A stretch of DNA of 64,000 nucleotides from Caenorhabditis remanei (GCF_010183535.1 NC_071332.1:2604001-2668000), one strand, 5' to 3'. Counted from the first letter of the stretch, positions 33,125 through 47,700 are shown. A program made the numbers and translations. The notes: generated from the letters alone by a model not told the origin.

Positions 33125-36100
33125 GGGGTATTAACGATATGAGGTGTGCTCAGGAGTGTAGGAAAAGTCACACGATCGGAGGAGAAAGTGCGCTCTACTG
33201 CGCTCAGAAGAGATTTGGGACGGTGCCAAGTCTAAAAAGCGCACGGAAGATACTGCTGAAAGGATTGAAATGGAGGAAGCATGCTCTACTGAAGTGGCAG
33301 AGAATCAGAAGACAGGGGTCTTGGGCAAAATTGGAAATTTGGCGCGGTGCCAAGTCGCGAGAATCTTGTTTCTATTGGAAAGTGACTGGCACTTTTTCAA
33401 CAAAATGTAAAAGATAGTGAACTTCCTACGAGACATGGAAAGATAGGTCTTGGCATAGAGCCAACATTTTGGAAAAATCATGAAGTCTTCCAAAACATAC
33501 CGTGACCCCCAAGAGACATAAAAAAGTTCATTGACCACCTGTCTAGCCTGGAGACAATCATCAACATTTTCATGATATTTGAATTTGGAAAAGAGGGGAC
33601 TAAGAGAGTTGCCACGGTGCCAGGATGACGTCATACAAACTTTGGAGCTTCATAACTTTGCTCTACATGAATCGATTTTGATGATGCTTCGGTAGATGGA
33701 TAGGGAATGTCTTGAGGAGTTTAAATATAGGGAATTAGCCAGAATGCAGCATCTTGAACAGGTAGAAATGAGGCTATGTGTTTGCAACATGTTAACCTTG
33801 TCCATTGTTAATCGATTTTGATGGTTTTTTGTTTGAAATGTTTCTTTAGGCGGTCGAGATAGTGTAGAAAACAAAAGGAGGTCAGCTAAACATCAAGGGA
33901 TTCAAAAAATTTCCTGAAAAAAGTCTTGAAATGAAAATTTCTGAGGACACGGTACCAAACTGAACCCCTCCCCCCGGAACATCTCAAAGTCACCGGTTCA
34001 AAAACTCTCGCACGATGTTATCGCATTCTAATGGAATCGAAATCCAACATGAGCAGCGGTTCAACTTTTTAGACGTCCTGGAAAAGGTGCTTACCCGAAT
34101 TTGTATTGGTACGAGTTATAACTGGTACGGATTGTAACCAACCTCCATGACTCCATGACTCCATGACTTTCAGTTCTTGTATCCTTCTACCCAATTTCGA
34201 TTAAAATCTTTGCAAGCTCCTTCTTACGATTAATGAGTCCTATCCATTCTTGTCCTTTTCAAATTTCCCATTCTCATTTTTCTTATTTCCACCTTTTTTG
34301 GCGCCCATCAATTACTCCGGTTTCGCGCGTATTTTTAATTTTTTTTGCTGTCCTCCTCTCATGCATTTTTCATCCATCTTATTCTTCATTTATATATTTC
34401 TGACTAAGCCAAAGAGGGTATACATCAAGAAGAGAATAATCTTGTAGTTCTTTTTTATTTCGTACAATTTCAAGTACGACTGGCATGATTGGAAATGGAG
34501 AAAAAATGGGAGAAAAAGAACATTTATGGGTTTTGGGAATAGGAAAGGTTGAGTAGATCATAATTAGAATAGAATTGGATCTTTACTTTTTATACCTCTG
34601 AACTTTTGAGTCGGAGCACACCATGTCAACAGTCTCATTACGCGAATTAATTATGGATATGCAAACGCGCTCCAAGGAACGTTATGACATCATTCCGCAA
34701 AACAGCTCTGCAAAATCTCCCGCTCCGAGCAGATGTCGTCCTTGGAAACTTCCAAAACACACCGTGACCCCCATGAGACAGAAAAAAAGTTCATTGTCCA
34801 TCTGTCTACAACAAAATTTTTTGAATTTGGAAAAGAGAGGACTTAGGGAGTTAGCACGGTGCCAGGAGTATCTGGTGACGTCACCCAAACTTTGGAGCTT
34901 CATAACTTGGCTCTACATGAACCGATTTCGATGATTCTTAGCTAGATGGATAGGGAATGTCTTGAGGAGTTTAAATTTTGAAAATGTGCTAGAATAGATC
35001 ATCCGGAACAAAGTTATAGGTAGAAAAGGGGACTAAGGGAGTTGGCACGGTGCCAGGAGTGTCTGGTAACGTCACCCAAACTTTGGAGCTTCATAACTTG
35101 GCTCTACATGAACCGATTTCGATGATTCTTAGCTAGATGGATAGGGAATGTCTTGAGGAGTTTAAATTTTGAAAATGTGCTAGAATAGATCATCCGGAAC
35201 AAAGTTATAGGTAGAAAAGGGGACTAAGGGAGTTGGCACGGTGCCAGGAGTGTCTGGTAACGTCACCCAAACTTTGGAGCTTCATAACTTGGCTCTACAT
35301 AAATCGATTTTAATAATTCTTAACTAGATGGATAGGGAATGTCTTCGAGAGTTTAAATTTTGAAAATGTGCTAGAATGAATCATCCTGAACAAAGTTATA
35401 GGTAGAAAAGGGGACTAAGGGAGTTGGCACGGTGCCAGGATGACGTCACACAAACTTTGGAGCTTCATAACTTGGCTCTACATGAACCGATTTTGATGAT
35501 GCTTAGCTAGATGGATAAGGAATGTCTTCGGGAGTTTAAATTTAGAAAATTTGCTAGAATGGAGCATTTTGAGCAAGGTTATGAGTAGAGAAAAGCTTCT
35601 AGCTCTTCCTGAAGTTGGGGTTCTGCGTATGTTTGCAACATGCTAACTTTCTCATGTGCTGATCGATTTTGATTTTTTCAGCGTATAATGTTTCCAGCTT
35701 ATTTCTACTTTCAACCTTGTTCAAGATGTTCCATTCTGTTCCATTTTCTATACTTAAACTCCTCACGACATTCCCGATCCATCTAGCCTAGAATCATCAA
35801 AATCGATTTTCGTCGAGCACAGTTATGAAGTTTCAAAGTCGGTATGACGTCATCAGATACCTCTGGCACTCCCTATGTCCTCTCTTCTCTCCCCATTTCT
35901 CAATTTCAAAAGCTATGAAAATGTTTTTACCCGATTTTGATAATTTTTGCATCGAGGGATTTAAAAAGTTGGGCCCGTCACGCGTACGTAAGAAATGATG
36001 AGAAAACCGCGATTCGAAAAAGGTTATATTGAGATAAGTGACGTCATCGGTTGAGCTAAAACTTTAGCGTGTTGTTTTTTCAATTCAAGTCAGATAATTT

Positions 36101-38440
36101 TCTTCGTTTGACATTGATTTTGATAATTGATAAGAAATTTCAAACATGATCGTTTCTCTCTTGGAGAATTTTGGGTTACGGCAAACTTTCGGCACCCGTC
36201 AAAGCGGGGCTTTCGCGGTTTAAATTTGAATTTTAAAAATTGTCTGGTATACAATCAGTAGGTGACAGGTACCCAAGGGTCTGTTCAATTAGTTCACATA
36301 AAAATCCTTATTAACGGAGATGTGTGTGCGTATGCAACGCACTAAAATTCCAAGAATTCACAACTCTCGTGATACTTGGCATCGTAAATCAGTAAAAAAC
36401 AGATTTTTGATAAATTTAAGTACAAAATTTCATATTTTGCGACATTTCCAACTCAAAAATCTCCTTTGTAACAAAATTTGTCAAGTTAGGGTTAGAATCA
36501 GGGAAATAGACAAAAAAGGGCCAAAATTCAGATTTTTAAGATTTTTGTGCAAAAATTAGTTGACAAATCGGATTTTCAGCCGATTTCCAGTTGTCGCGTC
36601 CCATATCTCCAGTCTCACTTCATGGCCTTACCACTTATCTTAAAAACAGTCTCCTTTTCTTACCTATCTCATCATTTCTATCTTCTTTAACTACCAATTT
36701 TCTGGGTACACCGTACACTCACGGTTCCTCTTTTTCTCTTCACCTATATATCTCTCCAACTGGTTTCCAACCCAACAGCTCTCTCTGTCTGATGTTTCTC
36801 TTCTCGATTTTCGTAAAAAGATGGAAAACTGGGGGGGGGGGGGGGGTTTATTTGTCAAGAAGAGAGGGCTGTAAATCAAAATTTTGATGGGAATCTTCAT
36901 CGATAAAAACTTTTGTTCAAGACGAGAAGGAAATTGAAGGAAAGACAACTGTACAGTTTTTGTTCTCAATTTTGGTAGATCGAGTCTTGAGAGGGAGAAT
37001 ACGATTAGAGTTTAAGTCTGGAGCAAGATTTAGAGCACAGTGTGAAATCGAGTTGTCGATTTACGGAGTTGAGTGTCGGTTTACGAAATTAACTGTGTAA
37101 ATTTACGCGGGAATCTGTGTCGATTTACAGTGTCTTCTCTAACGTAGCCTACTGTAGCTATACGAAACGAACATCCGGACACCCATATGATCCTTCTCCA
37201 ACTTGACATCTGGAGAGCACCCGTAGACATTTGTAGTCAAAAAAACTAAACTTTTAAATTTAAAATAATTTCGATTCAGAAAACGCATACTTGATTTGGC
37301 TGTAAAACCAGATCATTGAATTTTAGTAGGAACTGTCGGAGCACAATCCGGGTAAAATCTGAACAATCACAGCTTGGCACCGTACAAGACTTGTACTAGT
37401 TATCATTGTGACACCCTAATAGCTTTACCAGTTGGCACTGTGCCAACTTTCGGATAGATCCGTTTTTGAGGGGCCTGAATAGGAATCTTATTCTTCATTT
37501 ATATATTTCTGACTAAGCCAAAGAGTGTATACATCAAGAAAATAATAATCTTGTAGTCTTTTTTATTTCGTACAATTTTAAGTGCGACTGGCATGATTGG
37601 AAATGGAAAAAATGGGAGGAAAAGAAAATTTATGAGTTTTGGGAATAGGAAAGGTTGAGTAGATCATAATTAGAATTGAATTGGCACATACTAGTGAACT
37701 TTGCACCTCTGAGTCGGAGCAACATGATCATTACTTAAATGAGCCTTGAAGATTTGTTGGGGTGTGCAAAGGAACATAATGACATCATCCCGCAAAGTCG
37801 TTCTGCAAAATCTCTCGCTCCCTGCAGATGTCGTCGTTGGAGACTCTCAAAACATACTGTGACCCCCAAGAGACAGAGAAAAGTTCATTGACCATCTGCC
37901 TACAACAAAATTTTGATAGCTTTGAAATTTGGAAAATGGAGGGAGAAGAGGGGACATAGGGAGTTGGCACGGTGCCAGGAGAATCTGGTGACGTCACCTT
38001 AACTTTTAAGCTTCATAACTTGGCTCTACATGAACCGATTTCGATGATTCTTAGCTAGATGGATAGGGAATGTCATGAGGAGTTTAAATAAAGGAAATTT
38101 GCTAGAATAGATCATCCTGAACAAAGTTATAAGTAGAAATAAGCTTGTGTGTTTCCAATATGTTAACTTTGCCATGTGCTAATCGGTTTTGATGGCTTTA
38201 AGTGTATAACATGGTCAAATAGTGTAGAAAAGGAAAAAAACACCGTACAAGCTTAAACTGGCCGCAATTTGGATCCTTGTCAGATAACCGTTCTATGAGT
38301 TGACTTTGCCAAGTTACCGTACCTCAACAATTACTACCCAGGTCCCCATAGTTCAAATTGAAACTCGGCCAGACTCTTAGTTTCCCTATAGTTGGCACCA
38401 TGCCAAGCCCCGCCTCTCCTCCTTTCTTTTCTCTTAAAAT
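33125..38440. other. repeat-dense non-coding region upstream of the large gene
   Basis: Contains copies of one repeat family at about 33440-33800, 34690-35613 and 37790-38150, plus an inverted copy at 35700-35900. A direct duplication links 34375-34620 and 37487-37720 (TTTCTGACTAAGCCAAAGAG in both). A G16 tract lies at 36831-36846. The 191-bp tandem array is listed separately. No exon chain is supported; stretches 35910-36830 and 36850-37480 show nothing recognisable. Confidence 0.5.
34850..35613 (+). repeat. 191-bp tandem repeat, four copies
   Basis: Unit starts at 34850, 35041, 35232 and 35423, an exact 191-bp period. Each unit contains the palindrome GTTGGCACGGTGCCAGG, CTTTGGAGCTTCATAACTTGG, and GCTAGATGGATAGGGAATGTC. 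Copies 2 and 3 are almost identical; the last is more diverged. Confidence 0.9.
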
Positions 38441-38750
38441 CGACAGATCAGATACTTCTCATTCTTCACTCTCCCTCTCCACTCTCCATCCTCTCTCTTC
38501 CTTCGCTTCCGTTAATGTGCATACATATCACGAGACCCCGCTCCCTCCAGTACCAGCCACCTTCGTGACGCAACACTTTTCTTCCACATTGACGTTATGC
38601 TCTCCGATTCGACGGTCACTCCTCTCCCAAGGAATGTTAGCGTCATGGCGTGCTTTCTCTCCCAGATTTCCAGATTTTGTAGAGCGCGTTTGCAACATTC
38701 TTCTCTATCTTATTCTCCAACTAAACAAATACAAACTTCTTTAATTTCAG
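38440..38750 (+). promoter_or_regulatory. candidate proximal promoter/outron of the large gene
   Basis: CT-rich, repeat-free sequence ending in TTTAATTTCAG directly at ATG 38751. The absence of an adjoining upstream exon suggests either trans-splicing here or splicing from the distal exon at 32099. The 128-codon frame at 38358-38744 in this stretch lacks support. Confidence 0.4.
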
Positions 38751-41700
38751 ATGTCGGCACGAAAAACCAAAGCCACAGCCGAAGAGAGAAGGAAACAAAA
38801 AGAAAAACGAGATCTACAAGCGGCAAAGGAATTGTCGCGATTGGCTTCTCTCAAATTGACAAAAAAGCAAATAGATGTAAGTGTATATAAATTCGAATTG
38901 AAAAACGCACATTAATTTCAGAAATTGATCAAAACTGAGCCAATCGACGAGGAGTACGATGCCGCTGTGCAGCAGCCATCGACTTCTGCTGCATCTTTTT
39001 CATTTCGACAAATAAAACAAGAAGATTCATCTGATGACGATTCGAAGCCGTCGACCTCTGCAACAGCAGGATCTCGCAAAATCAAAAAGGAAGATGGCCC
39101 AAAACAACTCGTTCGCTTCAAGACAGGGCAGCCTACAAAAAATAAAGTAGTGAAGAAGGAAATCGAATTCGATTCTGACACTAGTGACTCCTCCCCCGTA
39201 GATTATGACGTAGACTTCAAACCGGACTATAAAACGAAATACCGTCTGAAATCTATGAAGAAATACAAAAAAAACATCGAAGAAGGCAAGGCATGGTAAG
39301 AGTTTAAGAAAATCTCGTTCATACTCAAATAATCACTTTTTTTAGCCGGGGAAGACCACCAGGTCGCAGCCGCAGTCTTACTGTGCGTAGTTCGACAAAC
39401 TCGGCGGCAGGTCCATCAACGTCTGATGGGACCCCCAGGCAGAGGTAAGATCAACGATGTGCCTGTAACAATGACTCTTTCAGAGTGGGACGCCCAGCAA
39501 ACGGGGGAAGACAGACTGCTTGTCGGTCACAAACCACATCCGATGAGAAAGATGCCAAAACACCCAAAAAGTAAAATTATTGGTATCTAGTCAATCTTTT
39601 AACAAGAATTTTCAGGAAAGAAACACAGAAAAAGGCTCAGACTCCCAAGACGGTTTCCAGGTAATATTGACAGTATCGAGGTTTCTCTTTAACAATGGTT
39701 TTTTTCAGAAAGACTCCAAGATTCAATGGAGATAATGGAGCTCCGAAGCCGATCAAAGTTGCCGAAATTGCTCCATCTCCTCCCAAAAAGTGAGATTATT
39801 AGTACCCACCACTTCCCCCTATAGTTATTTTTCAGAAAAGGAAGACTGCCAAGTGGTCCGACTGTCCACCGTCCTCAAAATTCAGATGACTCGGCAGGTC
39901 CTCGAAATTCCAACCATGGAGAGTCGAAGCGGATGGAAGATGCCAAAATTGATCCATCTCAACTCAAAAAGTGAGATTATTGGTACCCAGCGCTTCCTCT
40001 TATAGAACTTTTTTCAGAAGAGGAAGACTCCCAAAAGATGCTGAGCCCAAACCGATGGAAGATGCCAAAGCTCCTCCAAAACGGTAAGTTTATCATTGTA
40101 TCTAACCATCGCTCTAGAAATAATGTTTCCAGACCGGGAAGACCACCGAAAAGTTCCCAATGTTCTTCAAACGGTCCAGGTCCAAGTTCTTCAGAAAATC
40201 CTGCACGTTCCACGCAAAGGTAAGATAGTAGAGATCCAGTCTCTTCCTTAAGAATCACTTTTTAGACGAGGAAGGCTACCAAGGAACCAGAGAGTCCGTC
40301 TCTCACCAAGTTTTGATGACTCTGCAGATTCTGGAGACGTGACAAGACGTCCTGTGACAGAGAGACAGATAGACAATGATGTCGCTGGTCCGTCAGACAA
40401 CTTTGCTCGTTCAACACCAAGGTAAGATTGTCGAGATCTAGTCTATTCACCAAAAATGTTTGTTTTCCAGACGAGCAACAGCTCGCAGATCTCAGAGTTC
40501 AAAAAGCTCTGCAGATTGTGCAGACGATAAACCATCAACATCAGATGGACAGATGGACATGACTGGCTCATCTGGCAGCATCCCTGCTCCGTCAATCGTG
40601 AAAAAGTAAGTTTTTCGATGTCTAGTCCCCCCCCCCCTCAACATTATTTTTTTCAGAAAAAAGAAGGCATCGAAGCGAAGATGCGACGTTTTGCTCCTTT
40701 TGGATGCCTTGCCACCATATATGCTGGATGACTGCTTGGCAGAGCTCATAATAATGGAGACGGAGGAAGAAAAAGAAGAACTGCTGATGAAGAAGAAGAA
40801 GAATGTCAAGCAACCCCACCCAATTTTAAATTGTAAGGAGGAGCAGATGAATGGAAACCAGCAAGACTTTGAGGATTCTGATCAGCCTCCGAGTCTAACC
40901 CCAATGGACTCGTTTGAGCTCGATATCCCGGAGCCGTCTTCTTCATTGAGCTCCACGGGAAACGCTCCACAGCTTTCTGCATTCTTCCATGTTCGGGATC
41001 CATCTGGAAATGGAAACCTCAATTTGGAAGATCATCGTTAGTTGATATGAATATGTATACCAAAAAAATATTATAAGTTCCAGAAGCTGTTGAAGAGGAA
41101 GACCCTGATTGGGCGGCGGGTCGGGCTCGAACCATTGCTAATCAGGAACGCATTCGGCAGAGAAAAGCGGAAAGAGCGAGGCGAGAGATGGAAGAAATGG
41201 AGAGACGTGAGAGAGAGGATGTTGATGGTAACATTTTCAATCAGAGGATAGACTATGACTTTTTTCAAATTTCAGAAACTCTGCCGTCATGTTCGGAGGA
41301 GCCACAGTTTGACCCAGCGAGCCCTGAAGAAGAAATGATGGAAAGAGTACCTCCGTCCACTTCAAGCTCTTCTTCGTTGGCTCTTGTTCTCCAGGCGCCC
41401 TCAGAATCTTCCCACCAGGATGAAGGAGAAGAATCTGATGGAGCGGAAACGCTACATTTTGATGATTTTGAAGATGAGGACGATGACGAGCAGCCAATAC
41501 GCAATGTTCGAAGCGTGGTGGAACAAACAACTCAAATGATAAGAAATATTGAGATCTCAGAGAGGGAGAGAGAACGCTATGCTCCAATTGACGTGATCCA
41601 ATATGAAGAGGAAGAAGAATTTGTAGATCCCGGAATCGATCATGAAGGTAAGCAGATTAAAGAGATAAAGAAAATCCAAATTTTTCAGAAGTTGTTCCTT

Positions 41701-44700
41701 ATTATCAAGAAGACATGATGGAAGGAGAAGATCCTGAGGAAGGGCATGCTGATACGCCAAGCGCTTCATCCCATTCAGAGTTCACTCCAACTTCTCATCA
41801 ATCATCAGCTCAACAGAACGGTACGACTGAAATTCACATGAGCCATCAGGAAGAAGAGGAGCAAGATGATGAGAGAGATGCAGATTCCGAGGAAGAGCAT
41901 GACAATCAGTCTGATGAAACTACGTTGAGCGCATTCAATTCAGAGTTTACTCCAGCTGCTCACCAGTCTCCGGCTCAAAAGATCAACCTGGATGGTATTG
42001 AAATGAGCTATCAGGCGGTTGAAATGGAGCAAAAGCAGCATGATGAGAGTGATGAAGCTGGAGGGGCTCAAACGTCGGAAGCAGATCGGTCAAGCTTAGA
42101 TCCTCTGACGGCTCCAATTGATAATCCAGCCTATTCAGTGATTGGTCTGTCAGACCCTAAATCTCCAGCTCAACAGAATCACCTGACTGATATTGACATG
42201 GACAACCAGGAGGATGAGATGGATCAGGAGAAGAAGAGTGTCCCAGAATCTGACTCAACTAGCTCGCCGGTCATCAAAACACCAACTTCCTCTGACTCCT
42301 CAGTTCAACAAATGCTCGATGAAGCAACTGAGGTGATGGAAGGTGCCGAGAAAGGAGCTGATAGTCTAATGAATCTTGGTAAGGAGCATGTTGATGAGAG
42401 AGAAGAAAGCTTTGAACCTCTAACGGGTACAATTGCAGATCCACTCGTACTATTGCTCAATCTGCCGGAAAGCTGCACAACCATGGTCGAGGAAGTCGAT
42501 CCGTCGATTCCACATTGTTCAACACCTCCCATTGCTGATTCAGTTCCAGAACTCGAACAGGACTCGACTCTTATGAGCCAAGGTGAGATGACCAGGAGAT
42601 GCAGTACCGGCCAAAAAGGTATCATATTTTGCCTTGTCATAGTAAAACTGAGACCAAGAGTAAAACTCCATTTTTGTAGTTTACCACTTTGTTGTACGGA
42701 CCCTTCCTAGAGAGTTATAGTAATTTTAAGTGAACAACTCAAAAATCGCGCTATTTTGCAATGAAATTGGTCAACACATAACTTCCTAGGTAGTGTCTAT
42801 ACAAAAAAGCTGTCCACAACAAAAATAGAGTTCTACTCTTGGTCAGCTCAATCTGGTAAAAATTTATTCTGTGGGACAGAAAGTTGTGCATTTTCAACTG
42901 AAAAAGGCAAAATATGATACTTTTTTGGCCGGTACTGTACCTAAATGTTCTTAACGTAGCTAAAATTTCAGAAGCTGATGGAACAAGTGCCGATAAGCAT
43001 GTTACTGGTGACATGGCCTGCGACCAAGTGCTGGATGTAGAAGAGGCTCAAGTCGTGGCAGAACTAATGGAGCAAGATAAAGAGCACAGAGAAGAGAGTT
43101 CTCCAGAAAATTATCAAGAAGAGACGTTGTCTTCTCCACAAAGTCATATCAACCCTCCAGCTCAAACTTCCTCGGATGATGATGTCATTGATAACTCAAT
43201 TGTTCAGGTTGAAGGTTAGTTACTCTAGAAGTGTTGCTTAAACTGACTCCTGAATAGAGTTTAGTAAGAATCTTAACAATGAGTCTAACAATAACGTGAT
43301 AAGAAGAGATTTGAATTAATTTTCAATTTCAGAGCCATCTACTTCTCCATTCGAACAAGACTGTGCTGTTATGAATCAAGAAAGTGGCAATAATGCTTCA
43401 ATAGATAAAGATCAAGATATGGATGAGCCTCCAGTCATCATAGAAGCAATGGAAGAAGATAGGGATCACAAAGGTGATAGTGCTTCTGAAAGCAATCAAG
43501 AGACTCCAGAAAATGTTCCGATGCAAGATGTTACTTCTGATCTCGGCGACGATGAAATGATAAATGACCAAGTGATGAATGAAGAAGTGATTAAGGAGTC
43601 TCCAGTCATCGCAGAAGATATGGATCGACAGCATGTAGATGAGAGCAATCCAGCCCAATCTGCTTCAACCGACAAAGTCATTGAGGAACCATGTGTTCAG
43701 GGTGAGTAGAAGATCTTTCTAAAAACCCTTGAATAAACATAACATAAGCTGAAAGTTTTCCAGAACTGACAAAATCTTCTACAATAGCTGATTCTGTTGA
43801 ACCAATACACGACAGTGACTCTGGTCCTGAATGCCCAGAAACAATGGCACCCAATGGACATAATGGAGAAGAGAGCTCTCCGAACACTATTCGAGAACCA
43901 GATGTTTACGGTGAGTTGATGTAAAGTTATTTGCCATTTACTGAGTCATAAAAGAATCATACGAGTTCCTTTTTTTTCTATTTTTTATTGTTTGAAAATC
44001 TGAATATTTTCAGAACCGTCAACATCTTCCACAGTCAACGATGTGCTGGATGAAGAGGTGCTGGAGCCAGAGGTTGTTGAGCATCCAGTCGTTGTTGAAG
44101 ATATGGAGCCCAATAGAGAGCAACATATGCCACCAATCCCTCCACAAATTACACCTCTAAACGTATCAAGGGAAAAAAGAGATTCAATCCTCAAGGAGTT
44201 ATTAGAAGAAATGAAACAGAGAAAAGATATACTGAAGAAACTCGCGGAGACAAGAGAAGGAAGTTGTCAGGAAAATGCGACACCTTCGAGGTCATCTGGA
44301 ATTGCTCCAGAAAACTGTTCTTCACAGTCTGGGGGATCTTCTTCCTCCAGCTCTGTGATGAGCCTTCAAGATCGTGAATCGCAATCATCGATGGAAGCAG
44401 AATCCGAGAAAATGGAAGTTCTTGAAGCTGGTGGAGAGAAAGCTGACAATGAGAACGATGAAAAGGTCGTCCTGCCAGAAGAAGAAGTTCCAGTTCAGAT
44501 TCTTCTAGGAGATGCTCCAGAACACTCAATGACCCCGATACCAGTTCTCCAGCAAAGCCTTGCTCCAGAACTACCGATGGGATCTGTAGCAGTAGAGGAA
44601 ATTGAAGTTTTGAAAACTGATGTAGCAGTAGCTAGAGGATCTTCCTCTGAGATGATCCTTCAAGAGCCCATTCATCTCTCAGCGCCAATTCTTGTTTCTG

Positions 44701-47700
44701 CAGCAGAGTTGATGGAAGTTGTAGAAACTGAGGAACCAGAAGATGCTTCTGAAAATCCACCAATTCATTCACCGATCTACATTCAAGACCTTGCTCTATC
44801 AATGGAAGCGGCTGAAAAGGAAATGGAAGTTGTAGAAGCTGATGGAGGGAAAGCTGACAATGAGCCTGATGATGAAGACGATGAGCGTGATCCAGAAGCT
44901 TCACCTCGAATTTTTCAAGCAGATGCTCCAGAAGACCCTATGACCCCAACAGCAATCCTCCATCAAGTACTTGCTCCAGAACTACCGATGAGATCTGCAG
45001 CAGCAGAGGAAATTGAATTTGTAAAAACTGATGAAGCAGAAGCTGCCGGATCTTCCTCTGATATGAACCTTCAAGAGCCCATTAATCTCTTAGCACTCGC
45101 TTCTGGTTCTGCAGCAGAGTTGATGGAAGTTGTGGAAACTGAGGTAGCTGACTATCAGCCTAATAAGGAAGTCGTGGAACAAGAACCAGAAGCTTCACAT
45201 CCGACTTCTCCAGAAGATGATTCTGAAAATCCACGGATTCCAACACCGATCCCTATTCAAGACTACGCTCTACAACTGTCGATGGGACCGGCAGCAGAAG
45301 AGGTGATGGTAGCTGATGGAGAAGAAGCTGGAGGATCTCCCTCCTTGAGCGCTGTGGAACATCTTCAAGAACTCATCCATCGCTCAGAGACAGTTCCTCT
45401 TGAACATCCTGTGGAGGAGTCGCCAGCAGAAGAAATGGAAGTTCCAAAAGCTTGTGGTAAAGAGGATCCCAACGAGGAAGACTTGGTGCCAGACGAAGAC
45501 GCCCCACTTGAGATTCTCCAAGGAGTTGCTCCAGGACCAGTCCCCGATCAATACCTTGCTCCACAATCATTGGAAGCTGATGGAAAAGAAGCTGCCGGAT
45601 CTTCCTCTTCAAGCTTTATGGAAGATCTTCTCGAGACTCCAAATATCTCAGTGTCAACTTCCCGTTCTCCTGCCGCACAATCTACTGCACCAGATGCTCC
45701 AGAAGACTCGGGGACCACAGCGCCTCGAGATTCAGAAGAAATAATTGAGGCAGCAGAAGAGGAAATGGATGTTGATAATGTTGATGCTGAAGAGGAGCCC
45801 AATGAGGAAGTTGTACTGGAAGAACCAAAAGCTCAACCTCAGGTTCATCCAGAAGATGCTCCTGAAAAACCACCGATGCCAGAGCCAGTTCTCCAAGAAG
45901 ATTGTGTTTCACAACCAGCAGAACCGGAGAAAATGGAAGTTTTGGAGACTAATAGAAAAGAATCTGAGAACGGTGCTATTCAGGAAATCGTGTTGGAAGA
46001 AGCTTTTGAAACACCGCCAATCCCAAAGCCGTTTGAATCTGCTACAGGAGAAATGGAAACTGTGAAATCTAATGGGGAAGCAGGCGACTGCTCTTCTTCA
46101 TCCAGCTGCATCGAAGATCTTCTCGAGTCTCCGATTTCACCAGCGTCAACTCCTCTTTCTTCTACTGGACCAGCTACAGCACCAGCGGAAGAAATGGAAA
46201 TTGTGGAAGACCAGACTTCTCCGAAAGATGCTCCAGAAGACCCAACAACAACTGCGCCAGTTCGACATCAAGATTCAGAAGAAATGATTGAAGCAGCAGA
46301 AGAGCCAATGAGAGTTGTGGAAGCTGCTGAACATCATGAGAGTTCTTCTTCCTCCTGGAGATCAGCGGAAGATCTTCAAGAGCCGTCGCCTATCCTAGCT
46401 CTAGAGCCGCATTCTGTAACTCAACAAGCTGAAGGACTAGCAGAAGAAATGGAAATTATGGATAAAGATGAAGAGCAAGAACCAGAAACTACACCTCAGA
46501 TTTCTCAAGATGCTCCTGAAAGCCCACCGATTTCTACACCCGAAGTGATGGAAGCTGAGAAAGCAGATGGAGAAGAAGATGATCAAGGCCATCATGAGGA
46601 TTCTTCTTCCTTTTCAAAATCTTTGGAAGATCATCAAGAGACTTCGCCTCGTGCTGAAGATGTTATTCCACCAAAGAAAATGGAAGCTGTAGAAGCTGAT
46701 GGTGAAGAGGAGCCCAATAAGGAAGTCGTACAGAAAGAACCATCACAACCATGGACAGAAGCTGCAGAAGACGAAATAAAAGTTCAAGAAGCTGATGATG
46801 AAAAAGGTCACTGCTCTTCCTCTTCCAGTTCCATGAAAGATCCTCTAGATCCTCCGATTGCTCCAGCATCGCTTTCCCGTTCTCCAGCTGAACAAGCTGC
46901 CGGAAATATGGAAACTGTGGAAGATGATGAAATCGTGCTACAAAAATCAGAAGCTTCGCCGCATACTCCTTCAGAAACTTCTTCTGAATCCACAACGACC
47001 CCAGTTGTGGAAGCTGGAGAACATCATGATTACTCTTCTTCCTCTTCAAGATCTGTGGAAGATCTTCAAGAGCCTTCGTCTATTCTAAAAGAAGGACAGA
47101 AGATAATCGTGGATGCTCAAGAACATGTTGTTGATCCATCTCCGAACTCATCAACACAAATCCTCCATGAAGATCATGAAGCGCCTGGTCCAGAAGTCGT
47201 GAATCAAAACGAAGCTATATCTCAGATTTCATCGGAAGATAATCCAGAAACCCCACCAACTCCAACAGGAGTCCCTCCACAAGATCATGCTTCACAACCA
47301 TCGGTGGAAGCAGCAGAAGCAGAAGAGGAAACGGAAGCTGATGGAAAAGAAACTGGCGGATCTTCATCTTCCAGTTCTATGGAAAGTATTCAAAAGCCTC
47401 CGCATATCCCAGAACCAGCTCCCCGTTCTCCTGATGAGGAAGTTATAGCACCAGAACAAATGAAAGTTCTGGAAGCTGATGGAGGAGAGGTGCCCAATGA
47501 GGAAGTCGAACGGAAAGAATCAGAAGTTTCCCCTCAGGATCATCCGAAAGACGCTCCAGAAGGCCCACCGACCCCAACATCAACTGGAGAAGGTGATGCA
47601 TGTCAAGAACACCATGATTGTTCTTCTTCTTCTTCAAGGTCTGTGGATGAGCTTATGGATATCCTAGCACAAGCGCCCGGTTCTCTAGTTCAACAAGCTG

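Noticed and set aside
36320..36969. Frames at 36320-36559 and 36591-36887 as possible small genes
   Set aside because: No splice partners, domains or start context; the second runs into the G16 tract.
38358..38744. 128-codon frame just upstream of the large gene
   Set aside because: It ends at the splice acceptor before ATG 38751 and lies in CT-rich promoter/outron sequence; not in frame as an extension and without family features.
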